Positions 53,100 through 62,026 of a DNA stretch of 64,000 bases are shown here, in pieces. The position numbers were made by a program, and so were the translations under genes. Source of the DNA: Kluyvera intermedia (GTDB lineage Bacteria > Pseudomonadota > Gammaproteobacteria > Enterobacterales > Enterobacteriaceae). The stretch covers positions 186,001 through 250,000 of the forward strand of contig NZ_CP139986.1 in the NCBI RefSeq assembly GCF_034424175.1, written 5' to 3'. Each line of letters starts with the position of its first letter. The stretch's first letter is position 1. Under the pieces are notes generated by a model, which was not told where the DNA came from, searched no databases, and saw only the letters and a list, made by a program, of their open reading frames with translations.

Positions 53100-54029
53100 T
53101 TACGCTGGCATCGCATCGCGCGGAATAATCGCCCCGCGGTGCTGAATCACGGTGCTTGCCGTCTGGTGCCCACGTTTCGCTGCAGCAACCGTATCGCCAC
53201 CGGTTAAGCGCACGGACAAATAGCCTGCGCTAAACGAGTCACCTGCGGCGGTGGTATCCACCACTTTCTCTTTCGGCAACTTAACCGCCGGGACATCAAC
53301 CAGCGCCTCGCCGACAACCGCAACCAGGCAAGAATCCGCGCCGCGCTTCACAACTACCTCGCTAACGCCTGCGGCATGGGTGCGGGCAATCACTTCATCC
53401 ACCGGCTTTTCGCCCCACAGCGCATCTTCGTCGTCGAGCGTCAGGAAGGCGATATCAGTGCATTCCAGCATCTGCTGGTATACCCGTTGAGTCTCTTCTT
53501 TGCTGGCCCACAGGCGCGGACGGTAGTTGTTATCAAAGATAACTTTCCCGCCGTTAGCGCGACAGGTTTTCAGCAGCGTCAGTAGTTTCTCACGGCTAGC
53601 CGGGCTTAAGATAGCCAGGCTAATACCGCTCAAATAGAGGTAGTCAAAACCGGCCAACTGTTCGCAGATAGCGGCAGACTGCTCGCTCTCCAGCCAGAAT
53701 TTAGCGGCTGCTTCGTTACGCCAGTAGTAGAAAGTACGCTCGCCGGTATCATCGGTTTCGATGTAATACAGACCCGGCATGCGATCGCTCATTCGTTGAA
53801 TCAGGTCAGTGTTGACGTTCTCCGCCTGCCAGGCATCCATCATCTGTTGGCTGAAGGTATCAGTACCCAGCGCGGTGACGTAATTGACGCTGAGTTCAGC
53901 AGGGGAGACCTGACGCGCGATATAGACGGACGTGTTTAAGGTGTCGCCGCCGAAGCCGCGGTTAACTTGTGCGCCCTTCTCGGACAGTTCAATCATGCAT
54001 TCGCCAATCACGGCAATTTTTTTAGACAT
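53100..54029 (-). CDS. kdgK: 2-keto-3-deoxygluconate kinase KdgK
   Basis: A 309-residue PfkB-family kinase, same length as E. coli KdgK. It phosphorylates 2-dehydro-3-deoxygluconate for the Entner-Doudoroff aldolase. Sugar-binding GFGGDTLNTSVYIAR (near residue 28) and signature 2 DTTAAGDSFSAGY (near residue 253) with the catalytic Asp are intact. TTG 54038 and ATG 54035 are in frame upstream, but ATG 54029 gives the known MSKKIAVIGECMIE start. A KdgR-like box lies upstream. Confidence 0.96.
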   Translation of the reverse strand: MSKKIAVIGECMIELSEKGAQVNRGFGGDTLNTSVYIARQVSPAELSVNYVTALGTDTFSQQMMDAWQAENVNTDLIQRMSDRMPGLYYIETDDTGERTFYYWRNEAAAKFWLESEQSAAICEQLAGFDYLYLSGISLAILSPASREKLLTLLKTCRANGGKVIFDNNYRPRLWASKEETQRVYQQMLECTDIAFLTLDDEDALWGEKPVDEVIARTHAAGVSEVVVKRGADSCLVAVVGEALVDVPAVKLPKEKVVDTTAAGDSFSAGYLSVRLTGGDTVAAAKRGHQTASTVIQHRGAIIPRDAMPA

Positions 54030-54060
54030 AGTCATCAACCTGAATCGGTAAATTTTCGGT

Positions 54061-54113
54061 AGTGTGCGCTGCGGTCAATCAGTGGTCAACTATATTAAAA
54101 CATCGTTCCATTA
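54061..54113 (-). promoter_or_regulatory. kdgK promoter and KdgR-like operator
   Basis: On the minus strand TTGACC (54084-54089), 17 bp and CACACT (54061-54066) form a possible promoter. Just upstream, 54095-54113 reads TAATGGAACGATGTTTTAA on the minus strand, close to the KdgR pattern of imperfect palindrome around AACATTGTT. If TATAGT next to it is the true -10, the box would overlap the promoter. Confidence 0.5.
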
Positions 54114-54186
54114 TTTTTTTTGAGCTAGCGCGTGTTACGGCGTATTTGTCCCCTACGCAGAAAAATAAAATGGCTCAGTCTGAACA

Positions 54187-54213
54187 TAAAGTTATCAAAT
54201 ACCCCGCCGATAA
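54187..54213 (+). promoter_or_regulatory. Flagellar sigma28 (FliA) promoter of pdeH
   Basis: TAAAGTTA, 11 bp, GCCGATAA is an almost exact match to the FliA consensus TAAAGTTT-N11-GCCGATAA and lies 37 bp before pdeH. Confidence 0.9.
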
Positions 54214-54249
54214 CCTTATGACCAGACCCTCTATTCACAGGAAGCTTAA

Positions 54250-55017
54250 ATGACGTTAAAGCAGGTGAGCCAGCGGGCGAGAGTTCCTGATACGGAGCTA
54301 GAAAGCCTACAGCAGCTGCGTTATTGGCAAGAGTGTGAGCGTGTCTATACCTACCAGCCTATCTACACCACCCAGGGTCGCCTGATGGCGATAGAGGTGC
54401 TAACGATAGTGACCCATCCCTCTGAACCCCAAAAGCGTATCGCTCCGGATCGTTACTTCGCCGAAGTCTCTATTGGCCAGCGCATCCATGTCATCAAAGA
54501 ACAGGTGGCAATGCTGGCAAAAAGGAAACAATTCTTTATACAGAACAAGGTGCTAGCCTCGGTCAACGTTGATGCACTAACGCTACTGGAAATGCGCCAG
54601 GATAGGATCCTGAAAACGATGATTGAGACGCTGCCCTGGCTGCGTTTTGAACTGGTGGAACATATGGCGCTGCCGAAGGATTCGTCGGCCTCACTGCGCG
54701 AATTTGGCCCGCTGTGGTTAGATGACTTTGGCACCGGTATGGCCAATTTCTCGGCGCTCAATGAAGTGCGTTACGACTACATCAAGGTGGCACGTGACCT
54801 GTTCATCATGCTGCGTAAAACGCCGGAAGGCCGTAAGTTGTTTATCATGCTGCTGCAATTGATGAACCGTTACTGTGAGGGCGTCATTGTTGAGGGCGTA
54901 GAAACACTGGAAGAGTGGCGTGAGGTGCAAAACTCACCCGCCGCCGCTGCGCAAGGCTATTTTCTCTCTCGGCCCGTTCCCATGGACACCCTCGAAAACG
55001 TGTTAACCGTTCTGTGA
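54250..55017 (+). CDS. pdeH: c-di-GMP phosphodiesterase PdeH
   Basis: A 255-residue cytosolic EAL-domain protein (YhjH), the principal phosphodiesterase that keeps c-di-GMP low in motile E. coli. It consists of the EAL domain alone. Motifs: Glu in AIEVLTIV (near residue 49), Asn in SVNVDAL, FELVEH, WLDDFGTGMANFSAL and VEGVET, so it should be active. AGGAAG lies before ATG. The sigma28 promoter ties it to flagellar gene expression; with pdeK it brackets the cellulose locus. Confidence 0.94.
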   Translation: MTLKQVSQRARVPDTELESLQQLRYWQECERVYTYQPIYTTQGRLMAIEVLTIVTHPSEPQKRIAPDRYFAEVSIGQRIHVIKEQVAMLAKRKQFFIQNKVLASVNVDALTLLEMRQDRILKTMIETLPWLRFELVEHMALPKDSSASLREFGPLWLDDFGTGMANFSALNEVRYDYIKVARDLFIMLRKTPEGRKLFIMLLQLMNRYCEGVIVEGVETLEEWREVQNSPAAAAQGYFLSRPVPMDTLENVLTVL

Positions 55018-55082
55018 ATCGTCCGCTTCCCTTTGTCTGGACTATAGTTTTATAGGCAAGGTCATCAGGAAAGGGGACAAGA

Positions 55083-57125
55083 ATGACAAAAACAACCAGG
55101 GTTATTGCCTGGACAGCAGGGATTTTCTTGTTGTTGATCGTGGTCGTCATCATCGTTATCGCGACGTTCGACTGGAACCGTCTTAAGCCGACCATCAACC
55201 AGAAGGTCTCAACGGAGCTGAACCGGCCCTTCGCCATACGCGGGGATTTGGGCGTCGTGTGGGAACGTCAGAAAGAGGAGACCGGCTGGCGCAGCTGGGT
55301 TCCCTGGCCGCATGTACACGCCGACGATATTATTCTTGGCAATCCAGCGGATATTCCCGATGTCACGATGGTCCACCTGCCGCGCGTAGAGGCCACGCTG
55401 GCACCGCTGTCGCTGCTCACCAAAACGGTCTACCTGCCGTGGATCAAGCTCCAGCAGCCCGATGCGCGTCTCATCCGTCTGTCAGAAAAAAATAATAACT
55501 GGACGTTTAACCTCGCCAGTAGCGGCGAGAAAGATCCCAATGCGCAACCCTCATCATGGTCTTTCCGCCTCGATAATATTCTCTTCGATCGTGGACGGAT
55601 CGCCATTGACGATAAAGTCAGCAAGGCCAATGTGGAGATCATGGTCGATCCGCTGGGTAAACCGTTGCCGTTTAGCGAAGTCACCGGGACGAAGGCCAAA
55701 GGTGACAACGCCAAAGCCGGCGATTTTGTTTTCGGCCTGACGGCGAAAGGGCGCTACAACGGCCAGCCGCTCACCGGTACTGGTAAAATTGGCGGGATGC
55801 TGGCTCTGCGCAGCGAAGGCACTCCCTTCCCGGTACAGGCAGATTTCCGTTCCGGCAATACGCGAGTGGCCTTCACAGGCACGGTAAACGATCCGATGAA
55901 AATGGGCGGCGTCGATTTACGGCTGAAGTTTGCCGGTGATTCGCTGGGAGCGCTGTATGAGCTGACCGGCGTACTGCTGCCGGATACTCCGCCGTTTGAA
56001 ACCGACGGGCGTCTGGTGGCGAAGATCGATACCGAAAAATCATCGGTGTTTGAATATAGGGGATTCAATGGTCGTATTGGCGACAGCGACATCCACGGCT
56101 CGCTGACCTACACCACCGGCAAACCGCGTCCGAAGCTGGAAGGCGATCTGGAATCGCGCCAGCTACGCCTTGCCGATCTGGGGCCGCTGATTGGCGTCGA
56201 TTCTGGTAAAGGTACGAAATCGACAGAGGTGAAAAAGGATATTCAGCCTGCGGGCAAAGTATTGCCTTACGATCGCTTTGAAACCGATAAGTGGAATGTG
56301 ATGGATGCCGATGTACGGTTTAAGGGGCGTAAAATCGAGCATGGCAGCACGTTACCGATAAGCGACCTCTCAACGCACATCATCCTCAAAAATGCTGACC
56401 TGCGTCTGCAACCGCTGAAATTTGGCCTAGCGGGCGGGACTATCTCATCGAACATTCACCTTGAAGGCGATAAAAAGCCGATGCAGGGACGGGCGGACAT
56501 TCAGGCGCGCAGGCTTAAACTGAAAGCGCTGATGCCAAACGTTGAGCTGATGCAGAAGACGCTTGGCGAAATGAACGGTGATGCGGATATTCACGGCGTC
56601 GGCAACTCGGTGGCGGCGCTGCTGGGTAGCAGTAACGGTAATCTGAAGTTGCTGATGAATGACGGGCTGATCAGCCGCAACCTGATGGAGATCCTTGGGC
56701 TGAACGTCGGTAACTTTATCATCGGCCAAATCTTCGGCGATGACGAGGTTAGGGTGAACTGTGCCGCGGCAAATCTGGATTTGGTTAACGGTGTGGCACG
56801 TCCGCAAATTTTCGCTTTCGATACGGAAAATGCCGTGGTCAACGTGACCGGTTCTGCCAGCATGGCTTCTGAGCAGCTTGATTTGACTATCGATCCGGAA
56901 AGTAAGGGATTTCGTATTATCACCCTGCGCTCGCCGCTTTATGTGCGAGGCACCTTCAAAAATCCGCAGGCGGGTGTGAAAGCCGGGCCGCTGATTGCGC
57001 GTGGTGCGGTGGCGGCAGCTCTTGCTACGTTGGTGACGCCGGCTGCGGCGCTGCTGGCGTTGATCTCGCCATCGGAAGGGGATGCGAATCAGTGTCGGAA
57101 CATTTTGTCGCAGATGAAGAAATAA
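55083..57125 (+). CDS. yhjG: AsmA family protein YhjG
   Basis: A 680-residue AsmA-like protein. One N-terminal membrane helix (about residues 9-28, GIFLLLIVVVIIVIATFDW) is followed by a long periplasmic beta-rich part with the AsmA motifs FDWNRLKPTINQKV and the C-terminal LKLLMNDGLISRNLMEILGLNVGNFI. Members bridge the two membranes and are linked to phospholipid transport or outer-membrane assembly; the role of YhjG is not established. It is 65 bp downstream of pdeH and convergent with yhjE. Confidence 0.93.
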   Translation: MTKTTRVIAWTAGIFLLLIVVVIIVIATFDWNRLKPTINQKVSTELNRPFAIRGDLGVVWERQKEETGWRSWVPWPHVHADDIILGNPADIPDVTMVHLPRVEATLAPLSLLTKTVYLPWIKLQQPDARLIRLSEKNNNWTFNLASSGEKDPNAQPSSWSFRLDNILFDRGRIAIDDKVSKANVEIMVDPLGKPLPFSEVTGTKAKGDNAKAGDFVFGLTAKGRYNGQPLTGTGKIGGMLALRSEGTPFPVQADFRSGNTRVAFTGTVNDPMKMGGVDLRLKFAGDSLGALYELTGVLLPDTPPFETDGRLVAKIDTEKSSVFEYRGFNGRIGDSDIHGSLTYTTGKPRPKLEGDLESRQLRLADLGPLIGVDSGKGTKSTEVKKDIQPAGKVLPYDRFETDKWNVMDADVRFKGRKIEHGSTLPISDLSTHIILKNADLRLQPLKFGLAGGTISSNIHLEGDKKPMQGRADIQARRLKLKALMPNVELMQKTLGEMNGDADIHGVGNSVAALLGSSNGNLKLLMNDGLISRNLMEILGLNVGNFIIGQIFGDDEVRVNCAAANLDLVNGVARPQIFAFDTENAVVNVTGSASMASEQLDLTIDPESKGFRIITLRSPLYVRGTFKNPQAGVKAGPLIARGAVAAALATLVTPAAALLALISPSEGDANQCRNILSQMKK

Positions 57126-57128
57126 AAA

Positions 57129-57210
57129 TGCCGGGTAGCGCTCACGCTTACCCGGCCTATAAAACCTTCAGCTTCCGTAGGCCGGGTAAGGCGTAGCCGC
57201 CACCCGGCAT
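57129..57210. repeat. REP pair between convergent yhjG and yhjE
   Basis: Two REP units in opposite orientation, 57129-57159 and 57178-57210, with ends TGCCGGGT and ACCCGGCA complementary to each other. They probably act as the 3' boundary of both transcripts. Confidence 0.8.
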
Positions 57211-57217
57211 TCATTGA

Positions 57218-58534
57218 CTACAGCGACTGATGTTTCGTTTCGTGCGTCAGCAGCAGTGCAATCAGCGTCAACGCTGCCATGGCCGCCAGATAAACTCCGA
57301 CGTAGAACAATCCATAGGTGCTCTGCAACCAGGCTGCGATATACGGTGCGACCGATGCGCCGAGAATGGAGGCCACGTTATAAGAGAACGATGCCCCGGT
57401 ATAGCGAACTTCCGTTGGGAACAGTTCTGGCAGCAACGCGCCCATTGGACCAAAGGTCAGACCCATCAGGCTTAACCCTACCAACAAATACAGCATGATC
57501 AGCGATGGATTGCCGGAGCCCAGCAGCGGCTCAAAGAAGAACAGGGCAAAAGCGATAATCAGGCAGGTGATGACAATCATGCTTGGGCGACGACCAAAGC
57601 GGTCAGCCAACAGGCCTGCAATCGGCACCATCACGCCAAAACCGATAACTGCTAACATCAGCATCCACAGCACTTCATTGCGCGGCAGACCCAGCCCGTT
57701 AGGGGCGGCGGCGGTGCTGTAGGTCATCGAATAAACGGTCATGATATAGAACAGCGTATAGGTCGCCAGCATGATGAAGGTGCCGAGCACCGTCACCCGC
57801 ACGTGCTTGCTGAGCAGCGTACCCATCGGCACTTTGACCTGTTTTTTGGCCGCGGCGACTTTGGCAAAGACCGGCGTTTCATGCAGTGAGACGCGCACAT
57901 AAAGGCCAATCAGCACCAGAACTGCAGAGAAGATAAACGGAATACGCCAGCCCCAGCTCATAAACTGCTGGTCAGTCAGAAGCCAGGAGAGCAGCAGGAA
58001 AGTACCGTTAGCGAAGAAGAAGCCAATGGGTGCGCCCAACTGTGGGAAAGAACCGTACAGCGCACGCTTGCGCGGCGGCGCGTTCTCGGTGGCTAGCAGC
58101 GCAGCACCACCCCATTCACCACCCAACCCCAGACCCTGACCAAAACGCGCCAGTGCCAGCAGCATCGGTGCCAGAATACCAATGGATTCATAGGTTGGCA
58201 GCAGGCCAATCAGGACGGTAGAGATCCCCATCGTCAGCAGCGAAGCCACCAGGGTGACCTTGCGCCCAACGCGGTCACCAAAGTGGCCGAAGAGCGCGGA
58301 ACCGATAGGGCGTGCGACGAAAGCGATAGCGAACGTCGCCAGCGATTGCAGCGTTGCCGCAGTCGGATCGCCCTGTGGGAAGAAAATATGCGGGAACACG
58401 ATGACCGCGGCGGTGGCATAAATATAGAAGTCGAAGAACTCAATGGCGGTGCCAATGAGTGAGGCCACGACGACTTTATTACGCGAGTTAACCGGAGCGG
58501 AAGTCTGTTCGTTATCGAGTGTTGTGCTGGTCAT
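57218..58534 (-). CDS. yhjE: MHS-family MFS transporter YhjE
   Basis: A 438-residue major facilitator of the metabolite:H+ symporter family, related to ProP, KgtP and ShiA. Family marks are GTAIEFFDFYIYATAA in segment 1 (near residue 28), GHFGDRVGRKVTL near 83 and GLGLGGEWGGAALLATENAP near 135. Twelve membrane segments are expected; the substrate is unknown. The start has a poor Shine-Dalgarno. yhjD lies upstream in the same direction, 263 bp away. Confidence 0.92.
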   Translation of the reverse strand: MTSTTLDNEQTSAPVNSRNKVVVASLIGTAIEFFDFYIYATAAVIVFPHIFFPQGDPTAATLQSLATFAIAFVARPIGSALFGHFGDRVGRKVTLVASLLTMGISTVLIGLLPTYESIGILAPMLLALARFGQGLGLGGEWGGAALLATENAPPRKRALYGSFPQLGAPIGFFFANGTFLLLSWLLTDQQFMSWGWRIPFIFSAVLVLIGLYVRVSLHETPVFAKVAAAKKQVKVPMGTLLSKHVRVTVLGTFIMLATYTLFYIMTVYSMTYSTAAAPNGLGLPRNEVLWMLMLAVIGFGVMVPIAGLLADRFGRRPSMIVITCLIIAFALFFFEPLLGSGNPSLIMLYLLVGLSLMGLTFGPMGALLPELFPTEVRYTGASFSYNVASILGASVAPYIAAWLQSTYGLFYVGVYLAAMAALTLIALLLTHETKHQSL

Positions 58535-58766
58535 AGTCTTTTCTAATATTTATAGCGAACGAAGGGCCATATTAGACATAGCAAAAGCGACATTTCAATG
58601 TGTAACGAGATTGTAAAAAGAGGCAAAGATAACGAAAGAGTGGATAATTTTTATACCAGAAGAATATGAAACATGAAATGCTTCACATTTTTTATGGAAT
58701 GGATGATAAAACTGGTTTTTGGTTAAATAAAAGTTACGGCCTGGATTTATATGCTGCAATGGCGAG

Positions 58767-58789
58767 TTGGGCCGAAATTTTCGGCCCAA
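58767..58789 (-). terminator. Hairpin after yhjD
   Basis: TTGGGCCG and CGGCCCAA pair around an AT-rich loop, 8 bp after the yhjD stop. No strong T-run is seen. Confidence 0.5.
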
Positions 58790-58797
58790 GCTTGCGT

Positions 58798-59760
58798 TTA
58801 GCGGTGGGTTTTCCCCGGCATTCTTGGGTCATCTTTGTATTCTGCGGTGGCAATCCACGCCGCGCAGAACAGGGTCAGACGTGCAAAGAAGTAGAAGAAT
58901 GCCATCAGCCCAAGCACGGAACCAAACGCCGCGCCGGACGGGGATTTTACCAGCGTTGGCAGCGTCCAGGTCATGATGATTTTGATCACCTCAAATCCGA
59001 TAGCGGCGATTAACGTGCCGCGAATCAGCGCCTTCTTACGTGGACGATGGCGCGGCAGTCGCCAGAAAATCCAGAAGAACAGCAGGTAGTTGGCAAAAAT
59101 TGAAATAGCCAGGCCAATCAGTCGCCAGGCGGGTTTAAGCCATTCGATGTAATCGAGATACAGCGCCGAGATAATCAACTGCTGGGCTGAACCGGCGACC
59201 GAGGTGATCGACAGCGTGATAATCAATGCGATAAGCAGACCAATCAGTGACACGAAATCGCGCAGATACTTAATCCACAGTTTTTCCTGATCCTGCGGCG
59301 TGCGCTCCCAGACGTCACGCGACTGCGCACGAATCGCCTCGCGCAGGTTACCCATCCAGTTCACGCCGGAATAGAGCGCAACGCCAAGCCCGACCAATCC
59401 GACGGTAGTACGCTGCTGCACGGCGGTATTAATGGTGCTTTTAAGCGTTGCGGCAAGCGTTGGATCGCTAACGTTTATGAGGATCTTATTGAAGATATCC
59501 TGCAATAGCGTGGGGTGTGACGCGAGGATAAACCCGGCGGCGGCGAACGACACCATCATAATGGGGATCATTGAGAGGAATGAGAAATAGGTAATCGCGG
59601 CACCAAACTGATTCCCCATCCTGTCGTTAAAGCGCTCGGCGGCGCGAATCAGGTGAGCGATAATCGGGCGGCGCTGGATCTTCTGCGCCGTGTTGGTGAC
59701 GGTATCCAGCGCTTTGCTGGCCTTTTGCTGTAGACGTTTGTCGTTATTTTCCGACGTCAT
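58798..59760 (-). CDS. yhjD: YihY/BrkB-family inner membrane protein YhjD
   Basis: A 320-residue inner-membrane protein (E. coli 337). A charged N-terminal segment is followed by about six membrane helices, starting with FGAAITYFSFLSMIPIMMVSFAAAGF near residue 52. In E. coli a point mutation in yhjD lets cells live with only the lipid IVA precursor of LPS, suggesting a role in LPS or lipid transport; its normal role is not settled. Confidence 0.92.
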   Translation of the reverse strand: MTSENNDKRLQQKASKALDTVTNTAQKIQRRPIIAHLIRAAERFNDRMGNQFGAAITYFSFLSMIPIMMVSFAAAGFILASHPTLLQDIFNKILINVSDPTLAATLKSTINTAVQQRTTVGLVGLGVALYSGVNWMGNLREAIRAQSRDVWERTPQDQEKLWIKYLRDFVSLIGLLIALIITLSITSVAGSAQQLIISALYLDYIEWLKPAWRLIGLAISIFANYLLFFWIFWRLPRHRPRKKALIRGTLIAAIGFEVIKIIMTWTLPTLVKSPSGAAFGSVLGLMAFFYFFARLTLFCAAWIATAEYKDDPRMPGKTHR

Positions 59761-59807
59761 CAGGGAGATTTTCCTTTTTATTGCTTTTACTTAAGTATAG
59801 AGCAAAA

Positions 59808-59879
59808 CCCGGCGGCGCTGCGCTTGGCCGGGCTACCGTATCTACAGGATGTAGCCCGGCCAAGCGCAGCGCCGCCGGG
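59808..59879. repeat. Perfect 29-bp inverted REP pair
   Basis: 59808-59836 and 59851-59879 are exact inverse complements over 29 bp (CCCGGCGGCGCTGCG to GGGCTAC), separated by 14 bp, between yhjD and yhjC. The right arm is the same unit as at 26054-26082. Confidence 0.9.
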
Positions 59880-59898
59880 GCAAACTCCGATACCGAAT

Positions 59899-60798
59899 TC
59901 AATCAACGTAATCCTGCAACACGCCAGTTAACCATTCCATCAACAGATGCACCCGACGCGAAAGATTTCGGCGATGCGGGTAAATCAGCGACACCGGCAT
60001 GGGCTCGGCGCGGTGCTGCGGCAGGATCTGCACCAGCTTGCCGCTGCGCAACGCATCTCGCACCCCAACGCGTGGTACCTGAATAATTCCGAGTCCTGCA
60101 AGGCATGCTGCGTGGTAAGTCTCAGTGCTGTTCACCGTCAGCACGCCACCGGTTTTCACCCACTGCGTGCCGTTATCCCTCGCCACTTCAAACCCTTGCG
60201 GACGGACGCCAAGATTGGTTGTGTAGTGTACCAGCGCATGGTTACTGAGATCCTCCAGAGACTCCGGGTAGCCGAAACGCGCCAGATACGCCGGGCTGGC
60301 ACAGTTGATGATGGCAAGCTTGCCAAGCGGTCTGGCGATTAGCCCGGAGTCCTTGAGCGTACCGACGCGAACCACGCAATCAAATCCTTCGCGAATGACA
60401 TCTACCAGACGGTCGCTGCTGCTCAGTTCCATTTCCAACCCCGGATACTGCTGCAAAAATTCCGGTAGCCTGGGGATAACCACATTTTTAGCAATAGCGA
60501 CCGGCATATCCACGCGTAGTCGCCCACTCACGCTGCTGGGATCGCTCTGGAACATGCTGTCCAGTTCATCGAGGTTACTCAGCAGATCTTTGGCGCGCTC
60601 GTAGTACACCATTCCGTCTTGGGTCAGCAGCACGCGACGGGTGGTGCGGTGCAACAGACGGCAGCCCAGATGGTTCTCCAGCGCCTGTATTTGCCGCGAT
60701 ACGCTACCTTTAGGAAGACCTAATGTGTCCGCCGCACGGGTAAAACTCTCCAGTTCAGCCACGCGGATGAACAGTTGCATTGCGTGAATTTTATCCAT
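59899..60798 (-). CDS. yhjC: LysR-family regulator YhjC
   Basis: A 299-residue LysR-type regulator, same length as E. coli YhjC and similar throughout. The N-terminal helix-turn-helix reads FTRAADTLGLPKGSVSRQI (residues 19-37), followed by an effector-binding domain (from about residue 90). It is divergent from a short-chain dehydrogenase gene with 118 bp between, the usual layout of a LysR regulator and its target; that partner is not found next to E. coli yhjC. Confidence 0.87.
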   Translation of the reverse strand: MDKIHAMQLFIRVAELESFTRAADTLGLPKGSVSRQIQALENHLGCRLLHRTTRRVLLTQDGMVYYERAKDLLSNLDELDSMFQSDPSSVSGRLRVDMPVAIAKNVVIPRLPEFLQQYPGLEMELSSSDRLVDVIREGFDCVVRVGTLKDSGLIARPLGKLAIINCASPAYLARFGYPESLEDLSNHALVHYTTNLGVRPQGFEVARDNGTQWVKTGGVLTVNSTETYHAACLAGLGIIQVPRVGVRDALRSGKLVQILPQHRAEPMPVSLIYPHRRNLSRRVHLLMEWLTGVLQDYVD

Positions 60799-60916
60799 CG
60801 TAACAGCCTATTGTTGTTGTAGATGAGACAGTGAAGCGTAATGAGCGATATTTATTGTTCTTGTATCACCTAATAAGCTTGTTCTCAACGTACACACCAT
60901 CGGAAGTGAGGTTCTT

Positions 60917-61675
60917 ATGACCCAACGTATAGCGTTAGTGACAGGCGGCAGCCGTGGATTAGGTAAAAATGCGGTGCTTAAGCTTGCCGCAGCCGGCGTG
61001 GATATTATTTTTACCTACCATAGCCAGCATGATGCGGCACTGAAAGTCGTCGCTGAAGTAGAGCAAACAGGCGCGAAAGCGGTAGCATTGCAGCTAAACG
61101 TCAGCGAAGTTGCAAGCTTTAACGATTTCGCCCAACAGATGAAGGATCGGTTGCAACAGGTATGGGGACGAGAGAACGTTGATTATTTAGTGAACAATGC
61201 AGGAATCGGCCTTTATGCGCCGTTTGCTGAAACTTCAGAAGCGATGTTTGACGAGCTAATGAACATTCATTTTAAAGGACCGTTTTTCCTCACTCAGCAG
61301 CTCCTGCCCTTAATCGCCGACGGTGGACGGATCCTCAATGTTTCCACTGGCCTTGCGCGTTTTGCGCTACCGGGTTACGCAGCCTATGCGTCGATGAAGG
61401 GGGCGATGGAAGTTCTGACACGCTATCAGGCCAAAGAGCTGGGCGCACGTGGGATTTCGGTCAACAGCATTGCTCCTGGGGCGATTGAAACCGACTTTGG
61501 CGGAGGGCATCTGCGCGATAATGAAGAACTCAATCGCTATGTGGCTTCACAAACCGCGCTGGGGCGAGCCGGTTTACCGGATGACATTGGCGATGCCATT
61601 GTGGCGCTGCTTAGCGACAACCTGCACTGGATGACTGCGCAGCGTATAGAGGTATCGGGCGGGATGTTCCTGTAA
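60917..61675 (+). CDS. Short-chain dehydrogenase/reductase
   Basis: A 252-residue classical SDR oxidoreductase. NAD(P)-binding TGGSRGLG near residue 9, NNAG near 93, the catalytic Ser in NVSTG and Tyr/Lys in YAAYASMKG near 155-160, and the tail ISVNSIAPGAIETDFGG are all present. It has no signal peptide or membrane segment. The substrate cannot be told. Its neighbour and likely regulator is the divergent LysR gene. E. coli has no SDR here. A clear terminator follows. Confidence 0.88.
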   Translation: MTQRIALVTGGSRGLGKNAVLKLAAAGVDIIFTYHSQHDAALKVVAEVEQTGAKAVALQLNVSEVASFNDFAQQMKDRLQQVWGRENVDYLVNNAGIGLYAPFAETSEAMFDELMNIHFKGPFFLTQQLLPLIADGGRILNVSTGLARFALPGYAAYASMKGAMEVLTRYQAKELGARGISVNSIAPGAIETDFGGGHLRDNEELNRYVASQTALGRAGLPDDIGDAIVALLSDNLHWMTAQRIEVSGGMFL

Positions 61676-61722
61676 CGTCCGTTACGCCATGCCCGCAAAC
61701 GTGCAGGATGCTAATCGTGCGA

Positions 61723-61754
61723 AAATAAGTCCTATTCAGGACTTATTTCTTTTT
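61723..61754 (+). terminator. Terminator of the SDR gene
   Basis: AAATAAGTCCT and AGGACTTATTT pair perfectly around ATTC, followed by CTTTTT. The following 270 bp to yhjB is AT-rich and shows no gene. Confidence 0.88.
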
Positions 61755-62026
61755 GGGTTTCCCGCCATGACTGAAATGATCTATATTTCCCCCATTAAAT
61801 ATTATTCAAAACCCCCAGTATTAATCCTTTTCTTAATGATAATGTGATGAGTGATGTGAATGCGTAATGGCCACCCGTCGGTTGTAAGCATTCATAATTA
61901 TGATATTTAGATTATCCAATATCTACGTAGAATGCCCCAGGCCAAACGGCGAGTTCTTATTTTATGCCGCGAGGATTACTCTTCCGGTCATTAGAGAACA
62001 GTTTATTTTTTAATGGGGAATCCGTT

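Noticed and set aside
52733..53207. Several Pro/Ser-rich frames over the region after yhjJ
   Set aside because: They are translations of the 49-bp tandem repeat in different frames; the unit length is not a multiple of three, so no repeated protein is encoded.
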